NCBI GenBank assembly: GCA_937879855.1
Contig: CALFMO010000060.1
Coordinates: 18,665-82,664 of the forward strand
Length of the DNA: 64,000 nucleotides
Direction: 5' to 3'
Origin: an uncultured Acidobacteriaceae bacterium
GTDB lineage: Bacteria; Acidobacteriota; Terriglobia; Terriglobales; Acidobacteriaceae
Each line of letters starts with the position of its first letter. Position 1 is the first letter of the stretch. Of this stretch, positions 8,505-16,889 are shown piece after piece. Made by a program: the position numbers and the translations under genes. Below the pieces are notes generated by a model. It saw only the letters and a program-made list of their open reading frames with translations, ran no database searches and was not told the origin of the DNA.

Positions 8505-9464
8505 ATGCGTCACCTGATCTGGGTTCTAACTCTCTTCTTCGTCGCTTTCGTCGCTCCTTTAGCGGCACAGACAGGAGTGAAACCGGCCGCTGATTTCCCG
8601 GCCACCGCCCATCTCTTCGACTACGACCAGAAGCAGCCGCTCGACATCCACGACACGGTCATCGAAGAGTTCGACGGAGGCACGCTTCATGACATTACCT
8701 ACACGAGTCCCAAAGGCGGCGCGGTCGGGGCGTATCTCATCGTTCCGAAAGGGAAAGGCCCATTCGCGGCGGTTGTCTTCGGCCACTGGGGGAATGGCAC
8801 GCGGGCGGAGTTCATTCCCGAAGCGAAACTCTACGCCAGATCAGGCGCAGTTTCTCTGATTCCCGACTACCCGTGGGACCGCCCGCAACCGTGGCACAAG
8901 AGTCCAGACCATTTCGATAAGCCGGAGGTCGACCGCGAGATCGAGATTCAGGCTGTGGTTGATCTGCGCCGCGGAATCGATTTACTTTTGGCCCGTCCCG
9001 ACGTCGATCCGAAACGTCTTGCCTACGTGGGGCACAGTTACGGCGCGCAATGGGGATCGATTCTTTCGGCGGTCGACAAGCGCATGAAGACGTCCGTCTT
9101 GATGGCCGGAGTCGCCGAAATGGCCGATATCCTGTTGCGCAGCGACGATCCCGGCATGGTTGATTTCCGCAAGACGCAACCAGCCGGTCAGCTGGAAAAA
9201 TACTCGCAAGTCACTGGCGACATCGACGCGATCCATTTCGTCGGAAAGGCGGCGCCTATTCCTCTGCTGCTGCAATTTGCGAATTACGAGCAGTACTTCG
9301 ACAAGACTTCGATGCAGCACTACGTGGCTGCCGCGAGCGATCCCAAGAAGGTGCTGTACTACGATACCGGACACGATCTGAACGATCCTCAAGCGTTGGA
9401 AGATCGTTACGACTGGCTGGTAAAGTTCATTAATCTGGGTCGGGAGCCCGTCCTCACCCATTAA
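8505..9464 (+). CDS. Secreted alpha/beta hydrolase (dienelactone-hydrolase-like)
   Basis: 319 aa from ATG 8505 (GGAG at 8495-8498); ATG 8499 is an alternative. A signal peptide (MRHLIWVLTLFFVAFVAPLAAQ) directs export. The domain has the alpha/beta hydrolase order: an oxyanion strand (PFAAVVFGHWGNGTRAEF), the nucleophile elbow YVGHSYGAQWGS (Ser in GHSYGA), and the acid and base near IPLLLQFANYEQYF and YYDTGHDLNDPQAL (His in GHD). This fits dienelactone hydrolase/acyl-peptidase-like esterases; substrate unknown. It stands alone and is not part of an obvious operon. Confidence 0.8.
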   Translation: MRHLIWVLTLFFVAFVAPLAAQTGVKPAADFPATAHLFDYDQKQPLDIHDTVIEEFDGGTLHDITYTSPKGGAVGAYLIVPKGKGPFAAVVFGHWGNGTRAEFIPEAKLYARSGAVSLIPDYPWDRPQPWHKSPDHFDKPEVDREIEIQAVVDLRRGIDLLLARPDVDPKRLAYVGHSYGAQWGSILSAVDKRMKTSVLMAGVAEMADILLRSDDPGMVDFRKTQPAGQLEKYSQVTGDIDAIHFVGKAAPIPLLLQFANYEQYFDKTSMQHYVAAASDPKKVLYYDTGHDLNDPQALEDRYDWLVKFINLGREPVLTH

Positions 9465-9803
9465 CTGGGCCTGCCCGCTCACTCGGCACCGAAACCCAGA
9501 ACTGGGTAGAGATCTCGCAATTAGATCCCGGCGTGCTGCCGTGTAAGGGATAACGTTCCAGAGCTGGCGCGAGGCCACGTTCTACCGTTGCGGAGAATAA
9601 AAATAATAAGGAGGCGGCGGCGCGCTGTGATTGCGGCTGCTGCTGTTTCAAATTGGCCTGCAGGCGAGGCAGCCATGACCTGGGAAGTTCAAACTGATTG
9701 CCAACACGGCCAAGGGACCCGCTGACTGTCAGAACCATGTATCACAGTTCTGACAAATCTGGGGTGTTCCGCTGATTGTCAGATACGGACGGGCCGTTTC
9801 CTA
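9465..9803. other. Intergenic region without a gene
   Basis: No supported gene. The only notable structure is an 8-bp perfect inverted repeat (GTCAGAAC / GTTCTGAC, 9728-9735 and 9747-9754), described separately, and a nearby CTGATTGTCAG. This could be an insertion-sequence scar but no transposase is present. Confidence 0.4.
9728..9754. repeat. Inverted repeat, 8-bp arms
   Basis: GTCAGAAC and GTTCTGAC are perfect complements separated by 11 bases. It lies 3' of the HEPN gene (minus strand ends at 9804), so it could act as a transcript-end hairpin, although no T-run follows. Confidence 0.4.
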
Positions 9804-10193
9804 CTAAGGCTTTCGCGCCACGATATCGGTCCGGATCACCTTCAGATACTTTGCTGCAGCTTCGAGCGCTTGCTCCGCGTCGTGGTGAGAAACAAATCCC
9901 ATGTCATCGTAAAGAGCCAGATTGCGTTTGCGCCGGAGGCGATCAAAGACACTCAGCAGAGCGGAGTGTCTTTTGTCGATGCGCGACCGTACAAAATCGA
10001 TGATCGCGATGTGGTGCCCAGGCTGGCTTCTGGCACGAAATCCATGGCTGAACATGAAGCCCAGGGAAGCTTTCAGCATTGCCTTGTACGCTTGTTGAAG
10101 GCAAGCCTCTTCATCAAAAGCGAGAATCTTGTGAGCCGAGGCAAGCTTCTTGTCCGCACTCGCGAGAAAGCGTTCGATCTGCGCCCCAGTCAA
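9804..10193 (-). CDS. HEPN-domain protein (partner of MNT nucleotidyltransferase)
   Basis: 129 aa, mostly helical. N-terminal helices (MTGAQIERFLASADKKLASA, FDEEACLQQAYKAMLKASLG) and a later RRKRNLALYDD motif match the HEPN fold of HepT-like RNase toxins. In active HEPN RNases the motif is Rx4-6H; here the expected His position reads Tyr, so RNase activity is doubtful or a variant. The start overlaps the end of the upstream nucleotidyltransferase gene by 4 bp, the usual MNT/HEPN arrangement (type VII-like toxin-antitoxin). It may be a toxin inactivated or controlled by AMPylation from its partner. Confidence 0.75.
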   Translation of the reverse strand: MTGAQIERFLASADKKLASAHKILAFDEEACLQQAYKAMLKASLGFMFSHGFRARSQPGHHIAIIDFVRSRIDKRHSALLSVFDRLRRKRNLALYDDMGFVSHHDAEQALEAAAKYLKVIRTDIVARKP

Positions 10194-10768
10194 CGGTGTG
10201 CGGCTTGAACTTCTTCATCTGGACTTATGAGGGAGACACGTTTATTGTGCCAGACGTTTTCCAGAAACGCATCTTTGCGAGCACGACGAGACTCGAATTC
10301 CTTCGGAGTGAGAACCGTGTAGTTGATTTCGCGGCCTAATTGACGCCCAAGCTTTCGCATCGCTTGCGCCAGGGCTTCGTCAGGCGGTGTGCCAATGACC
10401 AGCACGTCAATGTCACTGGCGGCATCTTGTTGGTTCTTTGCAAACGAACCGTACAAATATGCCTCGTCGATTCCCTCAATTTTCTTGAGGGCCGCTCCGA
10501 TCATGGCTGCCGCGCCAATCGTTTTGCCAACGATCCCGCGCACTTCATCAAAAAGCGGATACTCACGGTTGAGTTGAAAATACTTTTGTCTGCCACTAAT
10601 TTCCGATCGAAATAATCTCTCCCGTTCGAGTCGGCGCAATTCTTTCGACAAGTTGGAAGGGTCAGTGCTCAGCCGCTCGGCTAAGTCGCGCAGATGATGA
10701 CGAGCCGCAGGATTCGTGAAGTAATAGGCGAGCAGTCTTCGGCGGGCGTCAGAACGCAAATCGAGCAT
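10190..10768 (-). CDS. Winged-helix MNT nucleotidyltransferase (antitoxin-like)
   Basis: 192 aa if translation starts at ATG 10768; a longer frame to 10837 exists, but the sequence from MLDLRSDARRRLLAYYFTN has the usual start of this family and the operator below lies just upstream. N-terminal winged HTH (HLRDLAERLSTDPSNLSKEL) is followed by a minimal nucleotidyltransferase core with AYLYGSFAKNQQ and SDIDVLVIG (GSF...DxD metal site). The C-terminus (FLENVWHNKRVSLI) is typical. It is co-translated with the HEPN gene. The family adds NMP to HEPN partners or represses its own promoter through the HTH. Confidence 0.8.
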   Translation of the reverse strand: MLDLRSDARRRLLAYYFTNPAARHHLRDLAERLSTDPSNLSKELRRLERERLFRSEISGRQKYFQLNREYPLFDEVRGIVGKTIGAAAMIGAALKKIEGIDEAYLYGSFAKNQQDAASDIDVLVIGTPPDEALAQAMRKLGRQLGREINYTVLTPKEFESRRARKDAFLENVWHNKRVSLISPDEEVQAAHR

Positions 10769-10796
10769 GTGGTACAAGTCTACCACAAGTGTGGTA
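10768..10796. promoter_or_regulatory. Triple half-site operator (TGTGGTA/TACCACA)
   Basis: Three copies of one 7-bp half-site occur in alternating orientation: TGTGGTA 10768-10774, TACCACA 10781-10787 and TGTGGTA 10790-10796. Adjacent copies form perfect dyads with 6-bp and 2-bp spacers. The array touches the start codon of the winged-helix MNT gene. It is the natural binding site for autorepression by that protein. Confidence 0.6.
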
Positions 10797-11417
10797 GCCG
10801 CAGGCAATGCGAAAGGGGCGATGTTTTTGCAGGCCATCCGGCATGGATAGGCCGGGCCGTACCGTCAGTGTTTTCAGAAGCAGCTTCAGAGGCAACGCCG
10901 CCGTAACCCTTCCGCAGCAATGGGTCCGCGGATAATCGCGGCGAGCTCAAGAGAGCCATGCTTCCTGAAGTGAAAACGCAGTTTATATCAATGGGGAACA
11001 TGAGACCACGATTTGGGCGCGTGGCATGGGCGTTGGCTGATGGGAGTTAACGGCCCGAAATCGGGAAGATTCGAGTTGGCATTCGAGACTGGTGTAGCGA
11101 GAACGGCCACGTTTGCCTCCGCACCGTGGACTTGTTTTGGGCCTTCGAGTATCACCGTAACGGCTTCCCGAGACGGCTTGACGTTGCACCCATAAAGAAG
11201 AATTGGTTTGAGCAAAGGAAGCAAAGGCGGCAGGCCCCACAGAGGATTAAGCGGGGAGAATCGTACATTTCGATATTGCGCTGAAGATGCTGAGGCCAGC
11301 GGAACTGCGGCGCTACATAGACCGCTGGCATCCTAACCACGGGTCCTTGGAGCGCGTATTACGCAGAAAGGCCAGCGTATTTCCTCGAAGAATTGAAAGG
11401 GTAAGTAGAACCGCTGC
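10797..11417. other. Intergenic region, no firm gene
   Basis: No firm gene in about 620 bp. A 56-codon plus-strand frame (11287-11457, product with LRPAELRRYIDRW) is protein-like but lacks a clear start signal and overlaps the 3' end of the response regulator. It may be a gene fragment. Confidence 0.35.
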
Positions 11418-12140
11418 TCAAGCGTATTTGCGTTCTGTTAGCGGCTCAATCTCCTGATTGATTTCAAATCTCACAGGCGCGCCGCATGACTGGCATGTCG
11501 TTTGATGTAATCCACCGTTCAGACTCATCGCTTGTAGTTTGTTGGGACGCAGGCACTTGGGACAAGTGATTATTAGATACCCTGCACTGTCTCTTGGCAC
11601 GAAGAGTGGAGCTACGTCACTCTTCCTTTTCTCCGAGCGAAGGGGAGAAGCAGCCAAAAGCTTTCCCACTTGTTGGGAAAGTTCTTTGATGGTGTAGTTT
11701 CCTTTTTGCAGGAAAGCGTCCGCCAGAATTCCGGTTGGCATTTCGCCGGAACTGTGGCCTCCACTCATTGCAATCGTGGCGATGTGCGGAAATCGTTCCC
11801 GAACTACCGCCAGAAATTCAAATCCTGACATTCGAGGCATATTTAAGTCGGAAATGATTAAATCAGGCAGTGACTTGCTGAGTGCGTTTAGGCCATCCAC
11901 CCCGTCTTTTGCGGTGAGAACCTCGTAACCCTCGCCTTCCAAAATCTGTCCTGCGGTTTCGCATATCGAAGGTTCATCATCGACCACTAGGATGCGAAAG
12001 CGGAATTGGGCTATTGGCTTCGCTTCGGCGGACAGCTTGCTCTCACACGAAGGTGCTGCGGTGTCGCCAGCGGGCATAGTTTGTGGCTGCCCCTGCAATG
12101 AGACAGCACGATCCCCATGTTCTTGTTGGTAGGCAGGCAT
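11418..12140 (-). CDS. Response regulator with C-terminal zinc ribbon
   Basis: 240 aa. ATG 12140 is preceded by AGGGAGG at good spacing. After a ~45-residue linker comes a CheY-type receiver domain: acidic pocket LVVDDEPS, phospho-acceptor Asp in LIISDLNMPRMSG, Thr/Ser region TIAMSGG and conserved Lys in FLQKGNY. The C-terminal ~60 residues form a zinc-ribbon-like module (CPKCLRPNKLQ ... TTCQSCGAPVRFEI) instead of a DNA-binding output. So it may signal by protein or RNA contact. No cognate intact kinase is adjacent; a kinase remnant lies at 12391-12648 on the other strand. Confidence 0.75.
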   Translation of the reverse strand: MPAYQQEHGDRAVSLQGQPQTMPAGDTAAPSCESKLSAEAKPIAQFRFRILVVDDEPSICETAGQILEGEGYEVLTAKDGVDGLNALSKSLPDLIISDLNMPRMSGFEFLAVVRERFPHIATIAMSGGHSSGEMPTGILADAFLQKGNYTIKELSQQVGKLLAASPLRSEKRKSDVAPLFVPRDSAGYLIITCPKCLRPNKLQAMSLNGGLHQTTCQSCGAPVRFEINQEIEPLTERKYA

Positions 12141-12390
12141 GAAAGCCTCCCTTCACTGATGGAAACTTCGAGGAAACCAATGGTATCCGTACGAGAGAAG
12201 ACAATCTGTTCAATATTGACCACGGAAACGGGCTGGCTCACTGACGGCGGAGATCTTCTTCATGGTCGCATTTCAGGCGCTATCGTAGTGGCGGAACCCA
12301 GTCCTGTTCTTCAGAAGGGCTATCGAAGTATTCCTCGACGATTTGCTTCCGGCGTGAGAGGCGATAGCGTCCGTGGGGAGATTATGCCAG

Positions 12391-12648
12391 ATGAAGATTA
12401 GCAAGATTAGGGCTCACAGTAAGGGATTTTGGGAACGAGGAGTGCCTGCTGAGTTGATCCAAGGGTCTCAGGCAAATGGAGGGCACTTCGGTGTGGGTCT
12501 CAGTGGCATGCGGGAGCGTGTCAACGATTTAGGTGGGGGGGTTGAAATGCAATCTAGTGGGAACGGTACGCTAATAATCGTGTCCATCCCCCTCGCAACA
12601 GAGACCTCAGACGCTGGAACTAGTGGCGGGAAGAATTTGGCTGCATAG
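12391..12648 (+). pseudogene. Remnant of a histidine kinase ATPase domain
   Basis: The frame contains HFGVGLSGMRERVNDLGGGV and GTLIIVSIPLA, the G2-box and last strands of a HATPase_c domain of the HPK7/NarX-like type. The phosphate-binding N box and the dimerisation domain are missing, and in-frame TAG codons occur upstream (around 12400). It is a decayed 3' end of a sensor kinase next to the response regulator at 11418-12140. Confidence 0.6.
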
Positions 12649-12756
12649 ACCACAGCGGGCGCTAATGCTGAACACCCTAACGCGGACACAACACACCCTG
12701 ACTCCACCACGCCGAATAGCGGCTCGGTGTAGAAGCTTCGAAGAACCGCCGAATGG

Positions 12757-12984
12757 CTACCTGCGGGGACGAGTCCTGGACCAATAGAGTGTCAATGCTG
12801 TGTCGCCGGCGTTCCGCAACCACTCTGCGACATCTTTTGTTTGAAAGGGCCGGTCTTCGGATTCGAGGTCACGATTGAGCAACTCGGTGATTTCTTCCGC
12901 GGTGCTTGGTTTCTTGATCTTGTTCAACGCTCGTGAAATGTGTTGGTCGAGACGACTCGAATTCGGAATCTTCCTCATTTCCAA
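12757..12984 (-). CDS. Small conserved-looking protein (75 aa)
   Basis: Frame from ATG 12984 encodes MEMRKIPNSSRLDQHISRAL followed by KPSTAEEITELLNRDL and VAEWLRNAGDTALTLYW. The middle looks like a small helix-turn-helix (STAEEITELLNRDL ... TKDVAEWL). I have no name for it. It is isolated and lies between two other orphan small genes. Codon pattern and helical periodicity support a real gene. Confidence 0.5.
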   Translation of the reverse strand: MEMRKIPNSSRLDQHISRALNKIKKPSTAEEITELLNRDLESEDRPFQTKDVAEWLRNAGDTALTLYWSRTRPRR

Positions 12985-13075
12985 TTCCAGCTCTTGAAAA
13001 ATGAATCTAGCTTATTCCTGACAGGTTCAAGATGTCAGCATGGGTGTTTCGAGAGGATGTAAAACGAATGGCACA

Positions 13076-13360
13076 TCATGGCTTCCTGGCCGGCAATAGC
13101 TTAAGGACCAAGCTTCCTATCGTCGCGGGCTGGTGCTCTCCTGCGCTGCCGACTAAGGTGTACGAGCGCTCGAAGCCCTCTGGTCCTTCCACTTTCATTT
13201 CCCAGTTGTCATTTGCGCGAGATCCTAGGATTGACACGCGCCACTCTCCGGGCCTGTCACTCAGCACATGTTCAATGAGGGCCGCAATTTCCCGGCGAGT
13301 TCGGGGATCGCCCGTGTTCTGCATCTCGACCCTGGCCGCCATATCTCCAGTATTGTACAA
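13076..13360 (-). CDS. Small hypothetical protein (94 aa)
   Basis: Frame encodes RREIAALIEHVLSDRPGEWR, NWEMKVEGPEGFERSYTLVG and SLVLKLLPARKP, which reads as an alpha-beta domain. The start may be ATG 13342 (MAARVEMQ) instead of 13360. No family recognised; similar small orphan proteins are common in Acidobacteriota. Isolated, no operon. Confidence 0.5.
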   Translation of the reverse strand: MYNTGDMAARVEMQNTGDPRTRREIAALIEHVLSDRPGEWRVSILGSRANDNWEMKVEGPEGFERSYTLVGSAGEHQPATIGSLVLKLLPARKP

Positions 13361-14104
13361 AGCCGCCTTGTAATCGTTTCACATGCACAACCAGTTCAAA
13401 AAGCCCATGAACCGCGCGTTGTGTCGCGCACGACGTCTGGCCAGGAGCTCTCTAAGAACAAGTCGGGCGATTGCCGTCCCCGCTACCATCACTTCTTGAA
13501 ATGGTCTTTCACAATTCCTGTTGGAGAGGGCGCGGGGAAGAATGTTTTCTCTGGTATCCAGACTTGCGGCGCCGAGAGCGCTGGAAAAATATAAAGGCTG
13601 TGACATTGGTTATGCTCTAGCCATCAGCTCCTGCGAGGGAGCCCATAGCGTGGAGACATGCACCGTCACAGCCCTTTGATGCGATCACCGCTTTCGCGGT
13701 CCCATACCCCAACTGCCCCTCGCAGGGCCGTCGGTTTTTTCAGGTCTGGCTGCCCGTCGGGTTACCCTTCCGAGCTGATCACTCAGCCTACTTCGGACTG
13801 GCAAAGTTTTATTTAAGCCAACCCTTTCGACCGTCGACGCACGCAAAGTTAGAGAGTTGCGAGAAGATTGTCAACGCCCTTTTTCAGTGCAACCGGCCGA
13901 TTGCTTCGATCAAGAACCGGAAACACAACCCATTGAATCGTTGTCGCTTAATGAAGGGGAGATTAAATTCTTTCCGTTTTCCCACAGGAGCATCCACAGG
14001 CGCGCGAAAACGTGGGCGACTACAAAGAAGTGTGCGCAGGAATCAGGCAAGCATCTTGACGCGGGAAGAGACTTGAGGCATGGTTGGTACCAGATCACCA
14101 CGCA
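13361..14104. other. 740-bp stretch without a firm gene
   Basis: Both strands were read. A 75-codon minus frame at 13379-13606 (Arg-rich) is the only candidate and is not convincing. The segment is of mixed composition and may contain decayed sequence. It should hold the promoter of the RNase HI-like gene at 14105. Confidence 0.35.
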
Positions 14105-14506
14105 ATGCCGGACCTCGTGGCTTATATCGACGGCGGCTCTCTCGGGAATCCAGGCTCATCTGGTATTGGAGTGGTAATTGACGGCCCCGCCGACGGCACC
14201 ATCAGGATCGCCAAATGGATCGGACACCAGGACAATAATGTCGCCGAGTACATTGCTCTGTTGGAAGCATTGCAATGCGCTTTGGGACTTAAAGCCAAGA
14301 CGCTTCATGTGTTTTCAGATTCCGAGGTGGTGGTGAGGCAGATGAGCGGCACGTACAGTTGCCGTAGTCCGCGGCTCTATTCGCTGAATTGGATCTGCCG
14401 GAAACTGGCCCGGTCGCTCGACTTCTCCATCTCCCACGTTCCTCGCGAGCACAACACTGAAGCCAATGGTCTGGCCAGTTCGGCAGCTCGCAGGAAACAT
14501 TGCTAA
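14105..14506 (+). CDS. RNase HI-like protein, altered active site
   Basis: 133 aa from ATG 14105 (TTG 14084 is an in-frame alternative). The fold is RNase HI: AYIDGGSLGNPGSSGIGVVI (first catalytic Asp), HQDNNVAEYIALLEAL (Glu), LHVFSDSEVVVRQMSGTY (second Asp) and HVPREHNTEANGLASSA. The last motif normally has an Asp (N-x-x-AD-x-LA) but reads AN here, so the fourth metal ligand is Asn. RNase H cleaves RNA in RNA-DNA hybrids; this copy may have weakened activity or a binding role. It converges with the ribonucleotide-reductase-domain gene (gap 2 bp). Confidence 0.75.
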   Translation: MPDLVAYIDGGSLGNPGSSGIGVVIDGPADGTIRIAKWIGHQDNNVAEYIALLEALQCALGLKAKTLHVFSDSEVVVRQMSGTYSCRSPRLYSLNWICRKLARSLDFSISHVPREHNTEANGLASSAARRKHC

Positions 14507-14508
14507 CC

Positions 14509-15177
14509 TCAGGAGCAACCGCTCGTGCTTCCACAGGTCATGCACCGATAACAGGAGCCGTTTCTCACCATCAGCGAGCCGCAGAATTGGCACGGAGGCG
14601 CGTCTCCCAACTCTACGACCTGCCCCAAGCCCTCGACTACGCTGGTCACTTCACGCTGCGGCTGGGCGGGCTTCGGCAATTCAAACAGAAGTCTTTGCTC
14701 GCCTTTCAGGAAGCGCAGTTCGAGCCAGCGGAATAGATAGTCGATTATCGACTTGGCGTAGCCAGTCTTTGGATTGCCGGACCACCCACTCGGCTCAAAC
14801 CGTGTATGGCTGAACTTGTCGCACAGGACCCGCAACGGGACGCCATACTGCAGCGCCAGGGACACGGCGGTCGCGAAAGAATCCATGAGCCCGGAAACCG
14901 TCGAGCCTTCCTTCGCCATCCTGATAAAAAGTTCGCCCGGCAGACCATCCTCGTATAAACCAACTGTGATGTAGCCTTCCTGCCCACCCACAGAGAAGTG
15001 ATGGGTCAAGCTATGTCGCTCGTCCAGCAGTCGTCGCCTCACTGCTGGTGGTCCGTCCGCGCCCGGGGCACGCGTATCGTTTGCGTGTCCTGACCTATTG
15101 CTCCCCGCTACCTCGCTTGCGCTCAGGGCGTGCTCTTCGCTGCGCTTGACGATTGCGATTTCCTTTGCTGCTGACAT
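14509..15177 (-). CDS. Stand-alone class II ribonucleotide reductase C-terminal domain (NrdJ-like)
   Basis: 222 aa from ATG 15177 (GTG 15180 also possible). Residues about 60-222 match only the C-terminal end of vitamin B12-dependent ribonucleotide reductase: GGQEGYITVGLYEDGLPGEL, AKEGSTVSGLMDSFATAVSL, VLCDKFSHTRFEPSGW, then SIIDYLFRWLELRF. The distal Cys module reads PCQFCGSLMVRNGSCYRCMTC. The ten-stranded catalytic barrel and B12 domain are absent, so it cannot reduce nucleotides alone. It could donate electrons through its Cys module or act as a regulator. It follows the HTH gene at 15186 with an 8-bp gap, as a two-gene unit. Confidence 0.8.
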   Translation of the reverse strand: MSAAKEIAIVKRSEEHALSASEVAGSNRSGHANDTRAPGADGPPAVRRRLLDERHSLTHHFSVGGQEGYITVGLYEDGLPGELFIRMAKEGSTVSGLMDSFATAVSLALQYGVPLRVLCDKFSHTRFEPSGWSGNPKTGYAKSIIDYLFRWLELRFLKGEQRLLFELPKPAQPQREVTSVVEGLGQVVELGDAPPCQFCGSLMVRNGSCYRCMTCGSTSGCS

Positions 15178-15185
15178 CACGCACC

Positions 15186-15917
15186 CTAACCTTCCTGCCC
15201 ACCGCCTTCTTCGGAATCGCCGGCCGACTGAGACTCTGCATTCAGGTCTGTCTCAACATCTGAATCGTGCCTTTTGTAGGTTCCTCGCACCGACAGCAAG
15301 TCTGCGTGGCTGGGCGGAAACACGTAGTTCTGGACGAACCACAGTGCGTCATAGGTAAGTCGGCGGCCTACTACAGCACGCCCGTGCTCTTTCACGAACT
15401 CGCAGAAATCATCGGGATGGATGATGTTGGCTTTCGTTCCGGCTGTGCTGAGGGCGCGTGACTTGAGCCAACCCAGGTCGATCCATTTCTGTATTTCGTC
15501 CGGACGCGTGTGCAAGGCGCGGGAGAGGGAAAACTTGGTGAACCATTCTCGTCCGGTTTTGCCGCCAATGCCCAGCCGGTGCAGCATCGAGCGGACGGAC
15601 CCCGCGGGCCGCCCCAGGACCTTCGCGGCCTCTTCTACCGGCATGGTGACAATCAGATCGAGCAGGCGCTGTTGCTCTGACTTCATCCATTCGCGATAGG
15701 CTCGTTTTTGATGGACGCCCAGCTCGCAAAGGAAACGCAGACAGGCGTCTCGCGGGTTTCCGGAAATCGCAGCCAGCTTTGTGACCAGTATTCGCCGGCC
15801 GGTCTCGTTGTGCTCCTGGCTTCTGCTAATTTGCTCTTTGTATTCTCTGACCAGTTCTCTTGCTTGTTTAGGCCAGCGGAACATACGGCGCTTAGTAACA
15901 CCGTCGGCTTCGCCCAT
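15186..15917 (-). CDS. HTH-containing regulatory protein
   Basis: 243 aa. ATG 15917 with GGAAGG upstream is preferred to the long frame start at 16193, whose N-terminus is low-quality. Residues 1-30 are basic (RRMFRWPKQARELVREYK). A middle segment has two HTH-like units (DLIVTMPVEEAAKVLGRPAG, SVRSMLHRLGIGGKTGREWF; and FSLSRALHTRPDEIQKWIDL). I associate this layout with Acidobacteriota site-specific DNA-binding proteins of unknown role. The gene is co-directional with the ribonucleotide reductase domain gene and probably shares its transcript. Confidence 0.6.
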   Translation of the reverse strand: MGEADGVTKRRMFRWPKQARELVREYKEQISRSQEHNETGRRILVTKLAAISGNPRDACLRFLCELGVHQKRAYREWMKSEQQRLLDLIVTMPVEEAAKVLGRPAGSVRSMLHRLGIGGKTGREWFTKFSLSRALHTRPDEIQKWIDLGWLKSRALSTAGTKANIIHPDDFCEFVKEHGRAVVGRRLTYDALWFVQNYVFPPSHADLLSVRGTYKRHDSDVETDLNAESQSAGDSEEGGGQEG

Positions 15918-16193
15918 ACTGCTGCCTTCCGGGGGCTGCGTCCGAGTGGCAGTTAACGTCTCCAAATCGGTCTCGACACACTTCTCTCTACGCCTCCGGA
16001 ATACCTCCTTTCCTGCTCCAAAAGCGCATGCGCCGATTCCATTCGGAACATGCTGCACGACGAAGGTGGCGGGTGGATCTGGTCCACATCTGAGCCAAGT
16101 GGTAGCGGCCAGCGTATATCTATAGCCGAGCTGATTTTCAATATTTTTTTTCCTGCAAGAAATCGTGCAGGGAGAAACTTCCGGTGCAGACAA

Positions 16194-16673
16194 TTGGCCC
16201 GCATGGCGAAGCCCAGGCCGCAGGACGAAACGTACTGAGTGCCAAACACTTGACGCTTGCGTCGGTAAAATTCCTGCGCAATATCGCTCGAAACCTGGCT
16301 ATGGACGCGGATAGTCGGGCCGCGGGAGCAGATGTTTTCCTGCAAAGAAAGTGACACTCTCTCCGCAACTAAGCCGATCGCAGCCGTGTTTAACCGGTAA
16401 GAGCAAGTACCGGATCTGAGCAGTATAGGCGCTCGGACTGAGGACCGCTTGCCCAGGCGGCTGTTATGCCAGCCATCCCCAACCGCGCGTCCCGATCGAA
16501 ACAACGTAAACCCCTGCGTGGCGACTGTTGCCCCCGTCTGAGCTGTCCATCTTCGTATGACCTGTTTGCTCGCCCAACAGTTTCGGCGCTATGCGCAGAC
16601 ATTTCGTCGCTCGTAGTTGACCGACCGGAGTTCGGAGAAGGCTGGTTACAAACTTTCTTATGAGAGTCGAGCC
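16194..16673. other. Intergenic region without a gene
   Basis: 480 bp; the open frames on both strands are Arg/Ser/Cys-rich shadows. Nothing recognised besides the presumed promoter for the minus-strand HTH gene. Confidence 0.35.
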
Positions 16674-16889
16674 ATGCGTCGCGCACGTAGCAGAGGATTT
16701 GACTGGAGGGAAATTGCCGGGATACTTCGCATGACGCGAGTTGCGGCCGGCGCGACCTTCTGGCGAGAAGTCGGACGCACGAGGTTGAAAAGTGTCGAAG
16801 CCCCGCCTCCTGCGATTGACATCCAGGACAAGAGGGACAATAGGAATGCGGATACCCCAAAGGTTGGCAGTCCTAGAGCAGTTCGCTAA
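16674..16889 (+). CDS. Possible small HTH-like protein or fragment
   Basis: 71 codons from ATG 16674. The sequence begins MRRARSRGFDWREIAGILRM and continues TRVAAGATFWREV, a helix-turn-helix-like pattern (DWREIAGILRMTRVAAGATF) such as occurs at the end of plasmid or integrase regulators. The C-terminal half is low-complexity. It could be the end of a decayed gene. Confidence 0.3.
   Translation: MRRARSRGFDWREIAGILRMTRVAAGATFWREVGRTRLKSVEAPPPAIDIQDKRDNRNADTPKVGSPRAVR

Noticed and set aside
11287..11457. 56-codon plus frame containing LRPAELRRYIDRW
   Set aside because: Protein-like, but no start signal, an in-frame stop shortly upstream, and overlap with the response regulator gene; perhaps a fragment.
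13379..13606. 75-codon Arg-rich minus frame
   Set aside because: No ribosome site or recognisable domain; could be real but evidence is too thin.
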